From: Bifidobacterium callitrichos DSM 23973
GTDB lineage: Bacteria > Actinomycetota > Actinomycetes > Actinomycetales > Bifidobacteriaceae
Reading direction: 5' to 3'
NCBI RefSeq assembly: GCF_000741175.1
Contig: NZ_JGYS01000017.1
Coordinates: forward strand, 1 to 64,000
Length of the DNA: 64,000 nt
Shown piece by piece: positions 43,742 to 52,056 of the stretch. The translations under genes and the position numbers were made by a program. A model generated the notes under the pieces. The model searched no databases. It saw only the letters and a program-made list of their open reading frames with translations, and was not told the DNA's origin. Positions within the stretch are counted from its first letter, which is position 1, and every line of letters begins with the position of its first letter.

Positions 43742-44665
43742 ATGAGTGAGAAGAGCAGGGACGGGCGCGCTCCCACATTCGAACGCACGCCGAAGGACCT
43801 GCTGGTCGGTGCCGCGCTGGTGCTGGTCGGCGGCGTCATGTGGGGCTGCAACGCCACGGTCTCCAAGGAGCTGATGGGCAGCTACCACGTCGATCCGATG
43901 TGGCTCGCCTGCGTGCGCGGCCTGCTGGCCGGCATCCTCTACCTCGCCGTGGCCGCCGTGCGCACGCCGCAGCTTCTCACCGGCGCGTTGCGCGAGCGTC
44001 GCGACTGGCCCCGGTTCCTCGCCTGCACACTGGTGTGCGTGCTGCTGGTGCAGGTCGCCTACCTGTCCACGATCGACTGGACCAACGCGGGCACGGCCAC
44101 CGTGCTCCAGGCGCTGAACCTGCTGTTCGTACTGGCGTTCATGTGCATCCGCGACCGTCGATGGCCGGGCCTGCGCGAGGGAATCGGCGTGGCGCTCGCC
44201 TTCATCGGCACCACGCTGATCGCCACCGGCGGCGATCTCTCCACATTAAAGCTGCCGGCCATGGGCCTGGTCTGGGGACTGCTCAACGCGGCAGCAACCG
44301 CTGCGATGGGCATCATGCCCGTCCGCATCATCGCCCGCTGGGGCAACATGGTCGTCAACGGCGTGACGTTCACCCTCTCCGGCACGATACTGCTGTTCGT
44401 CGTCCACCCGTGGGCCCACGTGCCCTCGTTCGACGCGTTCGGCCTGCTGCTCATGTCGTACACGGTGCTGTTCGGCACGTTCGGTGCGTTCGGCCTGTAT
44501 CTGGCTGGCGTGATGCGCATCGGCGCCATGCGTGCGACGATGCTCGGCACCGTCGAGCCGGTCGCCGCCACCGTCTCCTCGGCCCTGTTCCTCGGCGCGA
44601 TCTTCACCCCGACCGATCTGGTTGGTTTCGTGATGATCCTCGTGATGGTCTTCCTCATCCGCTAG
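43742..44665 (+). CDS. EamA/DMT-family transporter
   Basis: A 307-residue protein with ten hydrophobic helices in two EamA repeats. The first starts after a hydrophilic N-terminus of about 18 residues with VGGVMWGCNATVSKELM, the second contains LGTVEPVAATVSSALFLGA. DMT proteins export amino acids, metabolites or drugs; the substrate is not evident. The ATG lies 12 bases after the REP-like double hairpin, whose GGGGGAG may act as the ribosome binding site. Confidence 0.9.
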   Translation: MSEKSRDGRAPTFERTPKDLLVGAALVLVGGVMWGCNATVSKELMGSYHVDPMWLACVRGLLAGILYLAVAAVRTPQLLTGALRERRDWPRFLACTLVCVLLVQVAYLSTIDWTNAGTATVLQALNLLFVLAFMCIRDRRWPGLREGIGVALAFIGTTLIATGGDLSTLKLPAMGLVWGLLNAAATAAMGIMPVRIIARWGNMVVNGVTFTLSGTILLFVVHPWAHVPSFDAFGLLLMSYTVLFGTFGAFGLYLAGVMRIGAMRATMLGTVEPVAATVSSALFLGAIFTPTDLVGFVMILVMVFLIR

Positions 44666-45159
44666 CCGCGTGTGCGCGATGTCCGCGTGTCCGTGACGCC
44701 CGTACACCCGCGATGCCCGTACATCCCCGGTGTCCGCGCATCGAATGATCGATGACCATGGATTGGTCTCATCTTCCGTATTCATCAACGTAGCGACTAT
44801 GGTCGGGGGTGCCGGTCGGTCGGCTGTATGTGCCGTCCGGCAAACGGAGGTACGCCAATTGGTTTCCTGTCGCCAATCCGTGCCCCCATAGGGCCGGGCT
44901 GGCGATCTGGAACCCGCCAATCCGCTATTTCAGGGGCGAGGCGCTGTGCACATTGTGCGCTTCGTCCCTGTTATTATTCTTGCGACTCCATGCCCCCTTA
45001 CGCAGGCCCTCAATGATGCAGGATCAATCGCAGGGATGATATTCACATAACTTCGAGTTATGTAAACTTGCCGTGAAGGTCACGGGATTTCCCCTGATTT
45101 CTCGAATCGCGCGTTAGGCTACCGTGCGCGTAAGGAACGTACGGGGGAGAGGACTGGTC
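44666..45159. other. Intergenic region upstream of the esterase/synthase operon
   Basis: About 490 bases. The left part (44672-44745) is an irregular stretch of CGATGTCCG-like and CCCGTAC-like words. A short open frame at 44809 has no ribosome binding site or recognisable product. A 19-bp palindrome lies at 45045. The rest holds nothing I can name. Confidence 0.45.
45045..45063. promoter_or_regulatory. Palindrome upstream of the esterase/synthase operon
   Basis: ACATAACTTCGAGTTATGT has perfect 8-bp arms around TCG. It lies 97 bases before the esterase start, in AT-rich DNA suited to a promoter. It resembles a dimeric-regulator operator, but no regulator gene is adjacent. Confidence 0.5.
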
Positions 45160-46614
45160 ATGGGTATCGGTATGCGTGCCGCTGCGGCGGCATCATTGCT
45201 GCCGTCAGGGCTGATGCAGACATCTCTGGTCCGAGGCGCCCTGCCGATGACGGTGTTCTCCCTGACCGCGCTCGCCGGCGTCGCGATGGTCGGCATGCTG
45301 ATCGCCACCGCAGTCCGCCGCGCCGCCCCCGCGCCGATCGTCGTCCCGTTGCTTGCAACCATCGCCTCCGGCGTCGTCGGGCTCATCGCCGCATGGCTCG
45401 TCTCCGACGTGTTCATGGTGTTCGGCGTCTCGCTCGGCTGGCCGGTCATCATCACCATCGCCTGCGGCATCGCCGGACTCGGCTTCCTCATCGCCGCGAT
45501 CGTCGTCGCGAACCGCCGTCGCGTGCCCTGCACTGTCGCGCGTCGCATGATGCGCGCGCTCGCCGCCGTTCTCGTGCCGCTCGCGCTCGTCTCGACCGGG
45601 CTGCGCGTCGACGCGATCTACGGCGAATACCAGACCGTCGGCAGTCTCGTCGGCTACAGCCCGTACGCGTCGATCGACAGCATCACCGTCCACCGCGCGT
45701 CCATGACCGTCGCGCAATGGCGGTCCCGTGCGCGTGCGCATCGACTGCCGTCCATGCCGGACGCGACCGCCGGCAGAGTCGTCACGGCCGACATCCCGAA
45801 CACGCGTTCGCAGTTCCACGCCCGCCGCGCGATGGTCTACCTGCCGCCGGCGGCACTCTCCCCGACACCGCCGCGACTGCCGGTGATGGAACTGCTTGCC
45901 GGACAGCCGGGATCGCCGGGGCGTCTCGTCGCGGCATCCGGAATCGCCTCGATGATGAACGCCTACGCCGCCGCACACGACGGCCTCGCGCCCATCGTCG
46001 TGGTGCCCGACCAGAACGGCGCGGACTCGCACAACAGCCTGTGCGCCGACACCTCGCAGGGCAACGCCGAAACGTATCTCACGCGCGACGTCGTCGATTG
46101 GGCGGAACGTCGCCTTCCGGTCGCGAAGACCCCGCGCATGTGGGCGATCGGCGGCTTCTCGCAAGGCGGCACGTGCACGACGCAGCTCGCGCCGCGTCAC
46201 CCTGACCTGTACGGCGCGATGCTGCCCGTCGACGGCGAACTCAAACCCACCAACGGTTCCGTCGCCGACATGGTGAGGAACTACTTCCGCGGGCGGCGCG
46301 CCGACTACGACGCGCAGGTGCCGGTCAACGCGCTCGCCGCGCTCGACCCGGGCGAGGCGCACGGACTCGCCCTGTTCGCGGGCGCGGGCGAGCGGGACGC
46401 CGAATCGGTGCGCAACATGCGCACGATCGCCGCCGCCGCGCGCAAGGCGGGCGTCGACGAGATAACCGAGATCGTCGTGCCCGGCACCGGCCACGACTGG
46501 CATGCGGTCACGGCCGTGTGGCATCCGGGCATCGACTGGTTCGGGGCGCGCACGGGACTCGGCGACATGACGAAGGAACTCAAGGATTATCCGCAAGTGG
46601 AGGTGCAGGAATGA
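45160..46614 (+). CDS. Membrane-anchored esterase-family alpha/beta hydrolase
   Basis: A 484-residue protein. Four hydrophobic helices fill about residues 25-150. An extracytoplasmic esterase-like domain follows, with AIGGFSQGGTCTTQLA carrying the nucleophile Ser near residue 340 and GTGHDWHAV with the likely His near residue 450. The fold resembles the putative-esterase (antigen 85/EsteraseD) family. The ATG at 45160 has GGGGGAGAGGA upstream. Its stop overlaps the start of the MprF-like gene (ATGA). In other bacteria, including corynebacteria, aminoacyl-phosphatidylglycerol synthases are paired with hydrolases that remove the amino acid, and that role is a reasonable inference here. Confidence 0.78.
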   Translation: MGIGMRAAAAASLLPSGLMQTSLVRGALPMTVFSLTALAGVAMVGMLIATAVRRAAPAPIVVPLLATIASGVVGLIAAWLVSDVFMVFGVSLGWPVIITIACGIAGLGFLIAAIVVANRRRVPCTVARRMMRALAAVLVPLALVSTGLRVDAIYGEYQTVGSLVGYSPYASIDSITVHRASMTVAQWRSRARAHRLPSMPDATAGRVVTADIPNTRSQFHARRAMVYLPPAALSPTPPRLPVMELLAGQPGSPGRLVAASGIASMMNAYAAAHDGLAPIVVVPDQNGADSHNSLCADTSQGNAETYLTRDVVDWAERRLPVAKTPRMWAIGGFSQGGTCTTQLAPRHPDLYGAMLPVDGELKPTNGSVADMVRNYFRGRRADYDAQVPVNALAALDPGEAHGLALFAGAGERDAESVRNMRTIAAAARKAGVDEITEIVVPGTGHDWHAVTAVWHPGIDWFGARTGLGDMTKELKDYPQVEVQE

Positions 46615-49271
46615 CGGAGGCTATGAAGACATCACATACCTCGCTCGCGTGGCACGCGCTCATCGGCGACGCCCGCCGGTGGAACGCCGCGCATCGTTTC
46701 GCGGTCGGCGCGACCCTCGCGTTCGTGGCCGTGAACATCGTGGCGTGGATCGTGGCGGCGATCACGGGCTTCGATTTCCCGCTGCGACTGCGCACTAGCA
46801 TGGCCGAATTCGACTACGGCAAGCTGCTGTGTTCGCTGTTCCTCACGCGAGGCGTCGTCCAGCTCGTCATCGACGCGATGCTGTGGCTCATCATGCTGTC
46901 CATCGCCGAACGATGGCTCGGCCGCGCGCGCACCATCCGCATCGCCGTCGCGTGCGCGATCGGCGGCGTGATCGTCGGCATGGCGATGTGCTGTGCGACC
47001 GGTGCGCTGCTGCACGACACGCACATCGTCGAACGCATCCGATTCGCGCTGAGCCCGCTCACCCTGCCCGTCGGCGCGCTGATGGCCGCCAGCGCGTACT
47101 GCACGCATCTGTGGCGTCAGCGCATCCGACTCGTCGGCTACGTGGCGATCGCCGTCACGCTCCTGTACAGCGGCAATCCCGGCGACTACTGCATCCTCGC
47201 CGCCGCGATCATCGGACACGCGGTCGGCGTGGTCATCCGCCAGCGCGAACGCCGCCTCCACGCGTTCGACGCCGTCGAGACCGTCAGAACAGCCGATACC
47301 GTCGAAACCACCGAAACCACCGAAACCGTATCCGACGGCGACACAGTCGAAACGCACTGGCACTGGCTGCGCGGCACCTCATACGAGGCGCGACGCCTGT
47401 ACGCGGCCATCGCCGTCGTACTCGCGCTCGGCCCGGTCATCGCCATCACCTCGCACAGCCATGCCGGCCCGCTCAGCACGCTGGGACTCATCATGAGCCC
47501 GGTCGCGGCCGACAACGCCACGCTCGCCCGATGCATCGCCGGCAGTACACGCGCCGACTGCTTCTTCCAATTCGACCTGCTGCGCACGTCGATGCCCGGC
47601 GCGGTGCTGCGCTCGCTGCTGCCCACCGCCGTCACGCTGGTGCTCGCGTGGGGACTGTACCGCGGCCGCCGGTTCGCCGCGCTGCTGTCCATCGCGGTCA
47701 ATCTCGTCACTGCGGCCATCGCCGTCGCCTACTACGTCGTCGTGCCGCTGGGCGTCGCGCCGGACGGTCTCGTCTCGCTCGTCGACCACGGCGCGCTCGC
47801 CGCATGCGTCGCGAACGTGCTGCCGCCGTGCGTGTTCGCCATCGCGCTGGCCGTCGGACTGAAGCATTTCCCCGTGCGCGTGGGATGGCGGCGACTGGCT
47901 GGCGGCGTCGGCACGATCGCGATCGCCCTGCTCGCGTGCGTCGCCGTGTATCTGCTGTACGGCCTCGCGCGGCCGGCCGATTTCGCGCCGCACGCGACGG
48001 CCGCGGCGCTCCTCGCCGAACTGCCCGGCCGCTTCCTGCCGATCGGGTTCCTCAGCCACGTGCGACTCGCGTTCGTGCCGGTCACGCCGCTCGCGTCCGT
48101 CGTGTATCAGGGCGTGGGACTCGTGTTCTGGATCGTCGTGCTCACCGTCGTCGCGCGATGGATGGGTGACGTGACGGCGGTCGACGAGCGCGCCCGCGCC
48201 CGCGCGGAACGGCTCGTCGAGGCCGGCGGCGAGTCGATGAGCTTCATGACCACGTGGGAGGGCAACGAGTACTGGACGTCGGATTCCGGCAGATCGGCCG
48301 TCGCCTACCGCGTGTGGGGCGGTGTGGCGCTCACCTGCACCGGCCCGTTCGGCGATCCGCGCGAATGGGACGACGATCTGGTCGCCTTCTCGCGCTACTG
48401 CGCCGAACGGTCGCTGACCCCCGCGTTCTACGCGGTGCATCGCACGCAACGCGACCGACTGCTCGCGATGGGATGGCATTCCATCGAAGTCGGCGGCGAA
48501 ATGGTCGTCGACCCGCGGCAGTGGAAGACGACCGGCAAGAAATGGCAGGACATCCGCACCGCCATCAACAAGGCGAAACGACAGGGCGTGACCGACGTGT
48601 GCTCCACGTTCCTCGAGGCGCCGCTCGACGTGCGCGAACAGATCGAGGACATCTCCGAGGAGTGGGCGCAGGGCAAGGCGCTGCCGGAGATGAAATTCAC
48701 GCTGGGCGGCGTCGAGGAGCTGCGCGACCCGCGCGTGCGACTCCTGTACGCCGTCGACCCGGACGGCATCGTGCTCGGCGTGACCAGCTGGCTGCCCACC
48801 TGGCGCGACGGGCGGATCGTCGGATGGACGCTCGACTTCATGCGTCATCGCCCGGACAGTCCGAACGGCGTGATGGAGTTCCTCATCGCACGCATGGCCG
48901 AACGACTGCGCGACGAAGGGGAGGCGGCGCCGGAGACGGCCGTCGAGTTCATGAGCCTGTCCGCCGCGCCGCTGGCCGGCATGAACCCGGAACGCGACAA
49001 CACGCTCCCCGGCGACGACACGCGCATGGACGAGGGCATCAAGGTGCTGCAGCACGCACTCCAGCTCGTGGCCGACTGGATGGAACCCGCCTACGGATTC
49101 CACTCGCTGTTCAACTTCAAACGCAAGTTCCAGCCGAGCGAGGAACCCGTGTACGTGTGCTATCCGGACGCGGCGAAACTCGCGCAGATCGGCCTGGCCG
49201 TGACGCACGCGTACGTGCCGTCCGTCACGCCCGGCGAGATAGCCGGCATGCTCAGGACGCTGCGCCAGTAG
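46611..49271 (+). CDS. MprF-like aminoacyl-phosphatidylglycerol synthase (DUF2156) with a rhomboid-like N-terminus
   Basis: An 886-residue membrane protein. The first 200 residues form five to six helices resembling a rhomboid fold, but I see no Gly-x-Ser-Gly catalytic motif. A Thr/Glu-rich repeat (about 215-245) links to a second set of helices (about 260-525). The C-terminal third is the DUF2156 aminoacyltransferase domain, with GNEYWTSDSGRSAVAYRV, DPRQWKTTGKKWQDIRTAINK and FMSLSAAPLAG. Such enzymes add Lys or Ala from aminoacyl-tRNA to phosphatidylglycerol, lowering surface charge and raising tolerance to cationic peptides. It overlaps the esterase gene by four bases. Confidence 0.85.
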   Translation: MTEAMKTSHTSLAWHALIGDARRWNAAHRFAVGATLAFVAVNIVAWIVAAITGFDFPLRLRTSMAEFDYGKLLCSLFLTRGVVQLVIDAMLWLIMLSIAERWLGRARTIRIAVACAIGGVIVGMAMCCATGALLHDTHIVERIRFALSPLTLPVGALMAASAYCTHLWRQRIRLVGYVAIAVTLLYSGNPGDYCILAAAIIGHAVGVVIRQRERRLHAFDAVETVRTADTVETTETTETVSDGDTVETHWHWLRGTSYEARRLYAAIAVVLALGPVIAITSHSHAGPLSTLGLIMSPVAADNATLARCIAGSTRADCFFQFDLLRTSMPGAVLRSLLPTAVTLVLAWGLYRGRRFAALLSIAVNLVTAAIAVAYYVVVPLGVAPDGLVSLVDHGALAACVANVLPPCVFAIALAVGLKHFPVRVGWRRLAGGVGTIAIALLACVAVYLLYGLARPADFAPHATAAALLAELPGRFLPIGFLSHVRLAFVPVTPLASVVYQGVGLVFWIVVLTVVARWMGDVTAVDERARARAERLVEAGGESMSFMTTWEGNEYWTSDSGRSAVAYRVWGGVALTCTGPFGDPREWDDDLVAFSRYCAERSLTPAFYAVHRTQRDRLLAMGWHSIEVGGEMVVDPRQWKTTGKKWQDIRTAINKAKRQGVTDVCSTFLEAPLDVREQIEDISEEWAQGKALPEMKFTLGGVEELRDPRVRLLYAVDPDGIVLGVTSWLPTWRDGRIVGWTLDFMRHRPDSPNGVMEFLIARMAERLRDEGEAAPETAVEFMSLSAAPLAGMNPERDNTLPGDDTRMDEGIKVLQHALQLVADWMEPAYGFHSLFNFKRKFQPSEEPVYVCYPDAAKLAQIGLAVTHAYVPSVTPGEIAGMLRTLRQ

Positions 49272-49280
49272 TCTGGGCGT

Positions 49281-50276
49281 ATGACTGATACAACGACTGA
49301 TACGAACATCGCATACTTCGCCGGAGGCTGCTTCTGGGGCCTCGAACGCTACTTCCAGAACGTCGACGGCGTCATCGACACGACGGTCGGCTACGCGCAG
49401 TCGACCGTCGCCGACCCCACCTACGAGCAGGTCTGCTCCGGCGCGACCGACGCGGCCGAAACCGTGCAGGTCACGTTCGACCCCGCGCGCGTGACCCTGC
49501 GCACGCTCTCCCTGCTGTTCCTCGAGGTGATCGACCCGTTCTCCGTCGACCGCCAGGGCAATGACACCGGCCGCCAGTACCGCACCGGCATGTTCTTCAC
49601 CTCCGAGGAGCAGCGGCACGTCTACATCGCCGCGATCGAGCAGCTCATCGATCGCCAGCCGCAGCGTCCGGCCGTGCTCATTGAGCCGCTGCGCAACTTC
49701 TACCCGGCCGAGGCGAACCATCAGGATTATCTCATCCACAACCCCGGCGGCTACTGTCACATCCCGCTCGCCGCGATCGCGAACGTGAAGCGACGCCAGA
49801 AGTACGTCGACCGCATCTGGGACCTGACGCTAGAACAGTTCGCCGTCACGCAGAACGCCGCCACCGAACGCCCGTTCGTCAACGAATACGACCACACGTT
49901 CGAGCCCGGCATCTACGTGGATATCGTCAGTGGCGAGCCGCTGTTCTCCTCGCGCGACAAGTTCGACTCCGGTTGCGGCTGGCCCGCGTTCTCGCGTCCG
50001 CTGCGCGCCGACCTCGTCACCGAGCACGAGGACGATCGCGTGCCCGGCCGTCCGCGCATCGAAATCCGCACCGCCGACACGCAGATCCACCTGGGTCACG
50101 TGTTCGAGGACGGCCCGGCCGATCGCGGCGGCCTGCGCTACTGCATGAACAGCGCCTCCCTGCGCTTCGTGCCGCGCTCGCGCATGGCCGAGGAGGCTAC
50201 GCCGACTGGATCCCCGCCGTCGACGGTGGTGAGGGGGATGCGGACTAGACTTGGAATCGTGGTATGCGGCAAATAA
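49281..50276 (+). CDS. msrAB: Peptide methionine sulfoxide reductase MsrA-MsrB fusion, C-terminus frameshifted
   Basis: A 331-codon frame that fuses MsrA (about residues 8-165, with the catalytic Cys in [13 protein letters not shown]) and MsrB (about 190-305, with DSGCGWPAF and the catalytic Cys in [12 protein letters not shown]). Together they repair both methionine sulfoxide stereoisomers. After SRMAEE (bases 50193-50197) the frame departs from the MsrB family. One frame over, the sequence reads [12 protein letters not shown] and ends at a TAG at 50246-50248. One missing G in GAGGAGGCT explains this. The lost part lies after the catalytic residues, so activity may persist. It starts ten bases after the synthase gene. 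Confidence 0.9.
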   Translation: MTDTTTDTNIAYFAGGCFWGLERYFQNVDGVIDTTVGYAQSTVADPTYEQVCSGATDAAETVQVTFDPARVTLRTLSLLFLEVIDPFSVDRQGNDTGRQYRTGMFFTSEEQRHVYIAAIEQLIDRQPQRPAVLIEPLRNFYPAEANHQDYLIHNPGGYCHIPLAAIANVKRRQKYVDRIWDLTLEQFAVTQNAATERPFVNEYDHTFEPGIYVDIVSGEPLFSSRDKFDSGCGWPAFSRPLRADLVTEHEDDRVPGRPRIEIRTADTQIHLGHVFEDGPADRGGLRYCMNSASLRFVPRSRMAEEATPTGSPPSTVVRGMRTRLGIVVCGK

Positions 50277-50306
50277 ACGGCAAGTCAAAGGCAAGGAGGC
50301 CCAATC

Positions 50307-50639
50307 ATGATTCTCGTCACCACTACGCCGTCGATCGACGGATACGTCATCACCAACTATCGGGGCATCGTGTTCGGCGAGGTCGTCGCCGGCGTGAACA
50401 TGTTCAAGGACATCGGCGCAAGCTTCCGCAACATGTTCGGCGGGCGCAGCCAGGGCTATGAGGAGGAGCTGACGAACGCGCGCAACGAGGCGATCGCCGA
50501 GATGCAGCAGCGTGCGGAGGCGCTCGGTGCGCAGGCAGTCGTCGGAGTCGACGTCGACTACGAGGTCCTCGGCACCGACGGATCGATGCTGATGGTCACC
50601 GCCTCCGGCACCGCCGTCAACATCGCCCGCCAGGGGTGA
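50307..50639 (+). CDS. YbjQ-family (heavy-metal-binding domain) protein
   Basis: A 110-residue cytoplasmic protein of the YbjQ/UPF0145 family. It starts [20 protein letters not shown], contains [13 protein letters not shown], and ends with [14 protein letters not shown] and a VTASGTAV strand. The fold forms pentamers; function is unknown despite the metal-binding name. AAGGAGG lies upstream of the start. It follows msrAB closely. Confidence 0.93.
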   Translation: MILVTTTPSIDGYVITNYRGIVFGEVVAGVNMFKDIGASFRNMFGGRSQGYEEELTNARNEAIAEMQQRAEALGAQAVVGVDVDYEVLGTDGSMLMVTASGTAVNIARQG

Positions 50640-50678
50640 GCCGGAAGTTCCTATCGCTCGTCCTTACTCTTTACTCTG

Positions 50679-51059
50679 CTACGCATAATTCGGGATGATC
50701 ATCATTTCGGGTTGGATATAGCAGCTGATGAGGGTCCCGGTGATCTGATCCATGTCATCCTCTTTGAGGTGGCCGATTTTGACGGGATTACGTTCTTCAA
50801 GGTCAAGGGCGCGGATCTGCTCGACTTGCGCGTAGCCGTCAATCCATCCGTCCCCATCCTCTCTCCGAACGGCGGCGATGGGCAGATGAAGTTCGAAATC
50901 GCCGCGTCCATGTGAGATTGCGATGACGACGGTGAGGCTGCAATTGCGGTTGAAATCATCGTTGCTCACCACGACCACGGGGCGGCGCTTCTTTTGCTCA
51001 TGGCCCTTTGACGGGTCGAGATCGGCCAGGAGAACGTCCCCGTATTTCCAAGCGGTCAT
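50679..51059 (-). CDS. Type II toxin, PemK/MazF family
   Basis: A 126-residue protein beginning with YGDVLLADLDPSKGHEQKKRRP, then VVVVSNDDFN, typical of PemK/MazF RNases that cut mRNA and arrest translation. The Arg and the Lys/Arg-rich loop in the first 30 residues fit the active site region. The gene overlaps the antitoxin gene by four bases (ATGA), so the two are translationally coupled. The opposite-strand neighbour is the YbjQ gene, with 39 bases between the two stop codons. Confidence 0.92.
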   Translation of the reverse strand: MTAWKYGDVLLADLDPSKGHEQKKRRPVVVVSNDDFNRNCSLTVVIAISHGRGDFELHLPIAAVRREDGDGWIDGYAQVEQIRALDLEERNPVKIGHLKEDDMDQITGTLISCYIQPEMMIIPNYA

Positions 51060-51316
51060 AGAGCTTCCTCGCCTACGGCCGGCCCTGCGAGTTCCTCCGT
51101 GGCCTTGTACTCCTCGGTGCGGTTGCGAAATACGTCGGCAAGGCGTGGAACCCGAATGATCCTTACGTCCGTGCGAATCGGGCGAAGCACGATGGCACCG
51201 TCCTTGACGGTCGCTTCAACGCGGGATCCGTCGGGCATGCCCACTTGTTCGCGCATATCCTTGGGCAGGCGCACTCCTTGGGCGTTGCCCCACTTGCTGA
51301 GTGTGAGTGTGGTCAT
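51056..51316 (-). CDS. MazE/AbrB-type antitoxin
   Basis: An 86-residue protein whose first 45 residues form a SpoVT/AbrB swapped-hairpin DNA-binding domain: LSKWGNAQGVRLPKDMREQ followed by VEATVKDGAIVLRP. The C-terminal half should wrap the toxin. AGGAGGTGA, fully complementary to the 16S 3' end, lies nine bases before the ATG. A palindrome just upstream is the likely autoregulatory operator. Confidence 0.92.
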   Translation of the reverse strand: MTTLTLSKWGNAQGVRLPKDMREQVGMPDGSRVEATVKDGAIVLRPIRTDVRIIRVPRLADVFRNRTEEYKATEELAGPAVGEEAL

Positions 51317-51342
51317 TGCGCATCACCTCCTACAACGATGAT

Positions 51343-51364
51343 ATGTATATCCTAGTATATACAT
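51343..51364. promoter_or_regulatory. Probable autoregulatory operator of the toxin-antitoxin operon
   Basis: ATGTATAT and ATATACAT form perfect 8-bp arms around CCTAGT, 26 bases before the antitoxin ATG. TATACT within it on the minus strand could be the -10 hexamer. MazE/AbrB-type antitoxins usually bind such palindromes over their own promoter. Confidence 0.7.
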
Positions 51365-51471
51365 CGAGATGATGATCCCCATGCGCTACGGCACCGGCAT
51401 CGACTGGAACGACTTCCGCACCCGAACTGAGTGGCAGTTAAACGACTGAACCCTCAGACACACAATTTGGC

Positions 51472-51500
51472 CTATAACCCCTATAACCCCTATAACCCTT
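51472..51500. repeat. Three tandem 10-bp units
   Basis: CTATAACCCC repeats about three times without interruption between the toxin-antitoxin promoter and the tRNA terminator. No function is evident. Confidence 0.7.
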
Positions 51501-51533
51501 CTATTACCGCGGCGCTGCTTTTCGAGAAAGCAA

Positions 51534-51563
51534 AAGGGCTGGAACCTTGCGGTTCCAGCCCTT
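51534..51563 (-). terminator. Terminator of the tRNA-Leu gene
   Basis: AAGGGCTGGAACC (51534-51546) pairs perfectly with GGTTCCAGCCCTT (51551-51563) around a 4-base loop. On the minus strand the stem runs into CCCTTTTGC, a good intrinsic terminator just after the tRNA 3' end. Confidence 0.85.
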
Positions 51564-51569
51564 ACTTGC

Positions 51570-51655
51570 TGGTGCGAGTGGGGGGAGTTGAACCCCCACG
51601 AGCATACACTCACTGCCACCTGAAGACAGCGCGTCTACCATTCCGCCACACTCGC
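51570..51655 (-). tRNA. tRNA-Leu (anticodon CAG)
   Basis: Read on the minus strand, 86 bases fold as a class II tRNA. The acceptor stem is GCGAGTG with CACTCGC. The D-arm contains GGAATGGTAGA. The anticodon stem CTGTC/GGCAG closes the loop TTCAGGT with CAG at the anticodon. A long variable arm and the T-arm GGGGGTTCAACTCCCCC follow, then an encoded CCA. The CAG anticodon reads CUG leucine codons, the most used in this GC-rich genome. Confidence 0.95.
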
Positions 51656-51940
51656 GAACAAGCAGATAACTTAGCACCACTCCGTCACCAAACGCAAATC
51701 CACAGCCCCATCGGCGTGTCGCGTCCATTGTGGCGGGAAACTGACGCGGAACACTGGCGGTTTCTCACAAAGTACGGTTATCCCGACCTCCCTCCGACGG
51801 GACGTTGCCGCATGACAAACAGCAGAGCTGTTTACAGGCAACGTGCGAGCCGACAGGCAAGCCAGCAACTGCGCGCACGGCGCGCCCATAATTACAGGAC
51901 GGGCTGTCCGCGAAGCTGACTATCGCCATGGTGTCCGTCT
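51656..51940. other. Spacer between tRNA-Leu and the REP-like element
   Basis: About 285 bases containing the tRNA promoter. A degenerate REP fragment (GCTGTCCGCGAAGCTGAC) lies at 51903-51920. I see no supported gene. Confidence 0.4.
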
Positions 51941-51988
51941 CGGCCCCCTCTGATGAGGGGGCTGTCAGCGAAGCTGACTGGGGGAGAG
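51941..51988. repeat. REP-like element, intergenic copy
   Basis: GGCCCCCTCTGATGAGGGGG forms one hairpin and GTCAGCGAAGCTGAC a second, followed by TGGGGGAGAG. It matches the copy inside the XpaC-like gene at 40930 except for two positions, and is preceded by a damaged partial copy about 38 bases away. Confidence 0.9.
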
Positions 51989-52056
51989 ACAGGGACTGCG
52001 GGCTGCAACGGTTCAATCAATGATCAGTTGAACGATTGAGCAATCCCGAGTCACCC

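Noticed and set aside
44809-45039. A 76-codon open frame in the spacer before the esterase operon
   Set aside because: No ribosome binding site, no recognisable domain, and composition unlike coding DNA of this genome.
51472-51500. CRISPR array
   Set aside because: The three 10-bp units are too short and lack spacers. No cas gene is in the window and no array was seen elsewhere.
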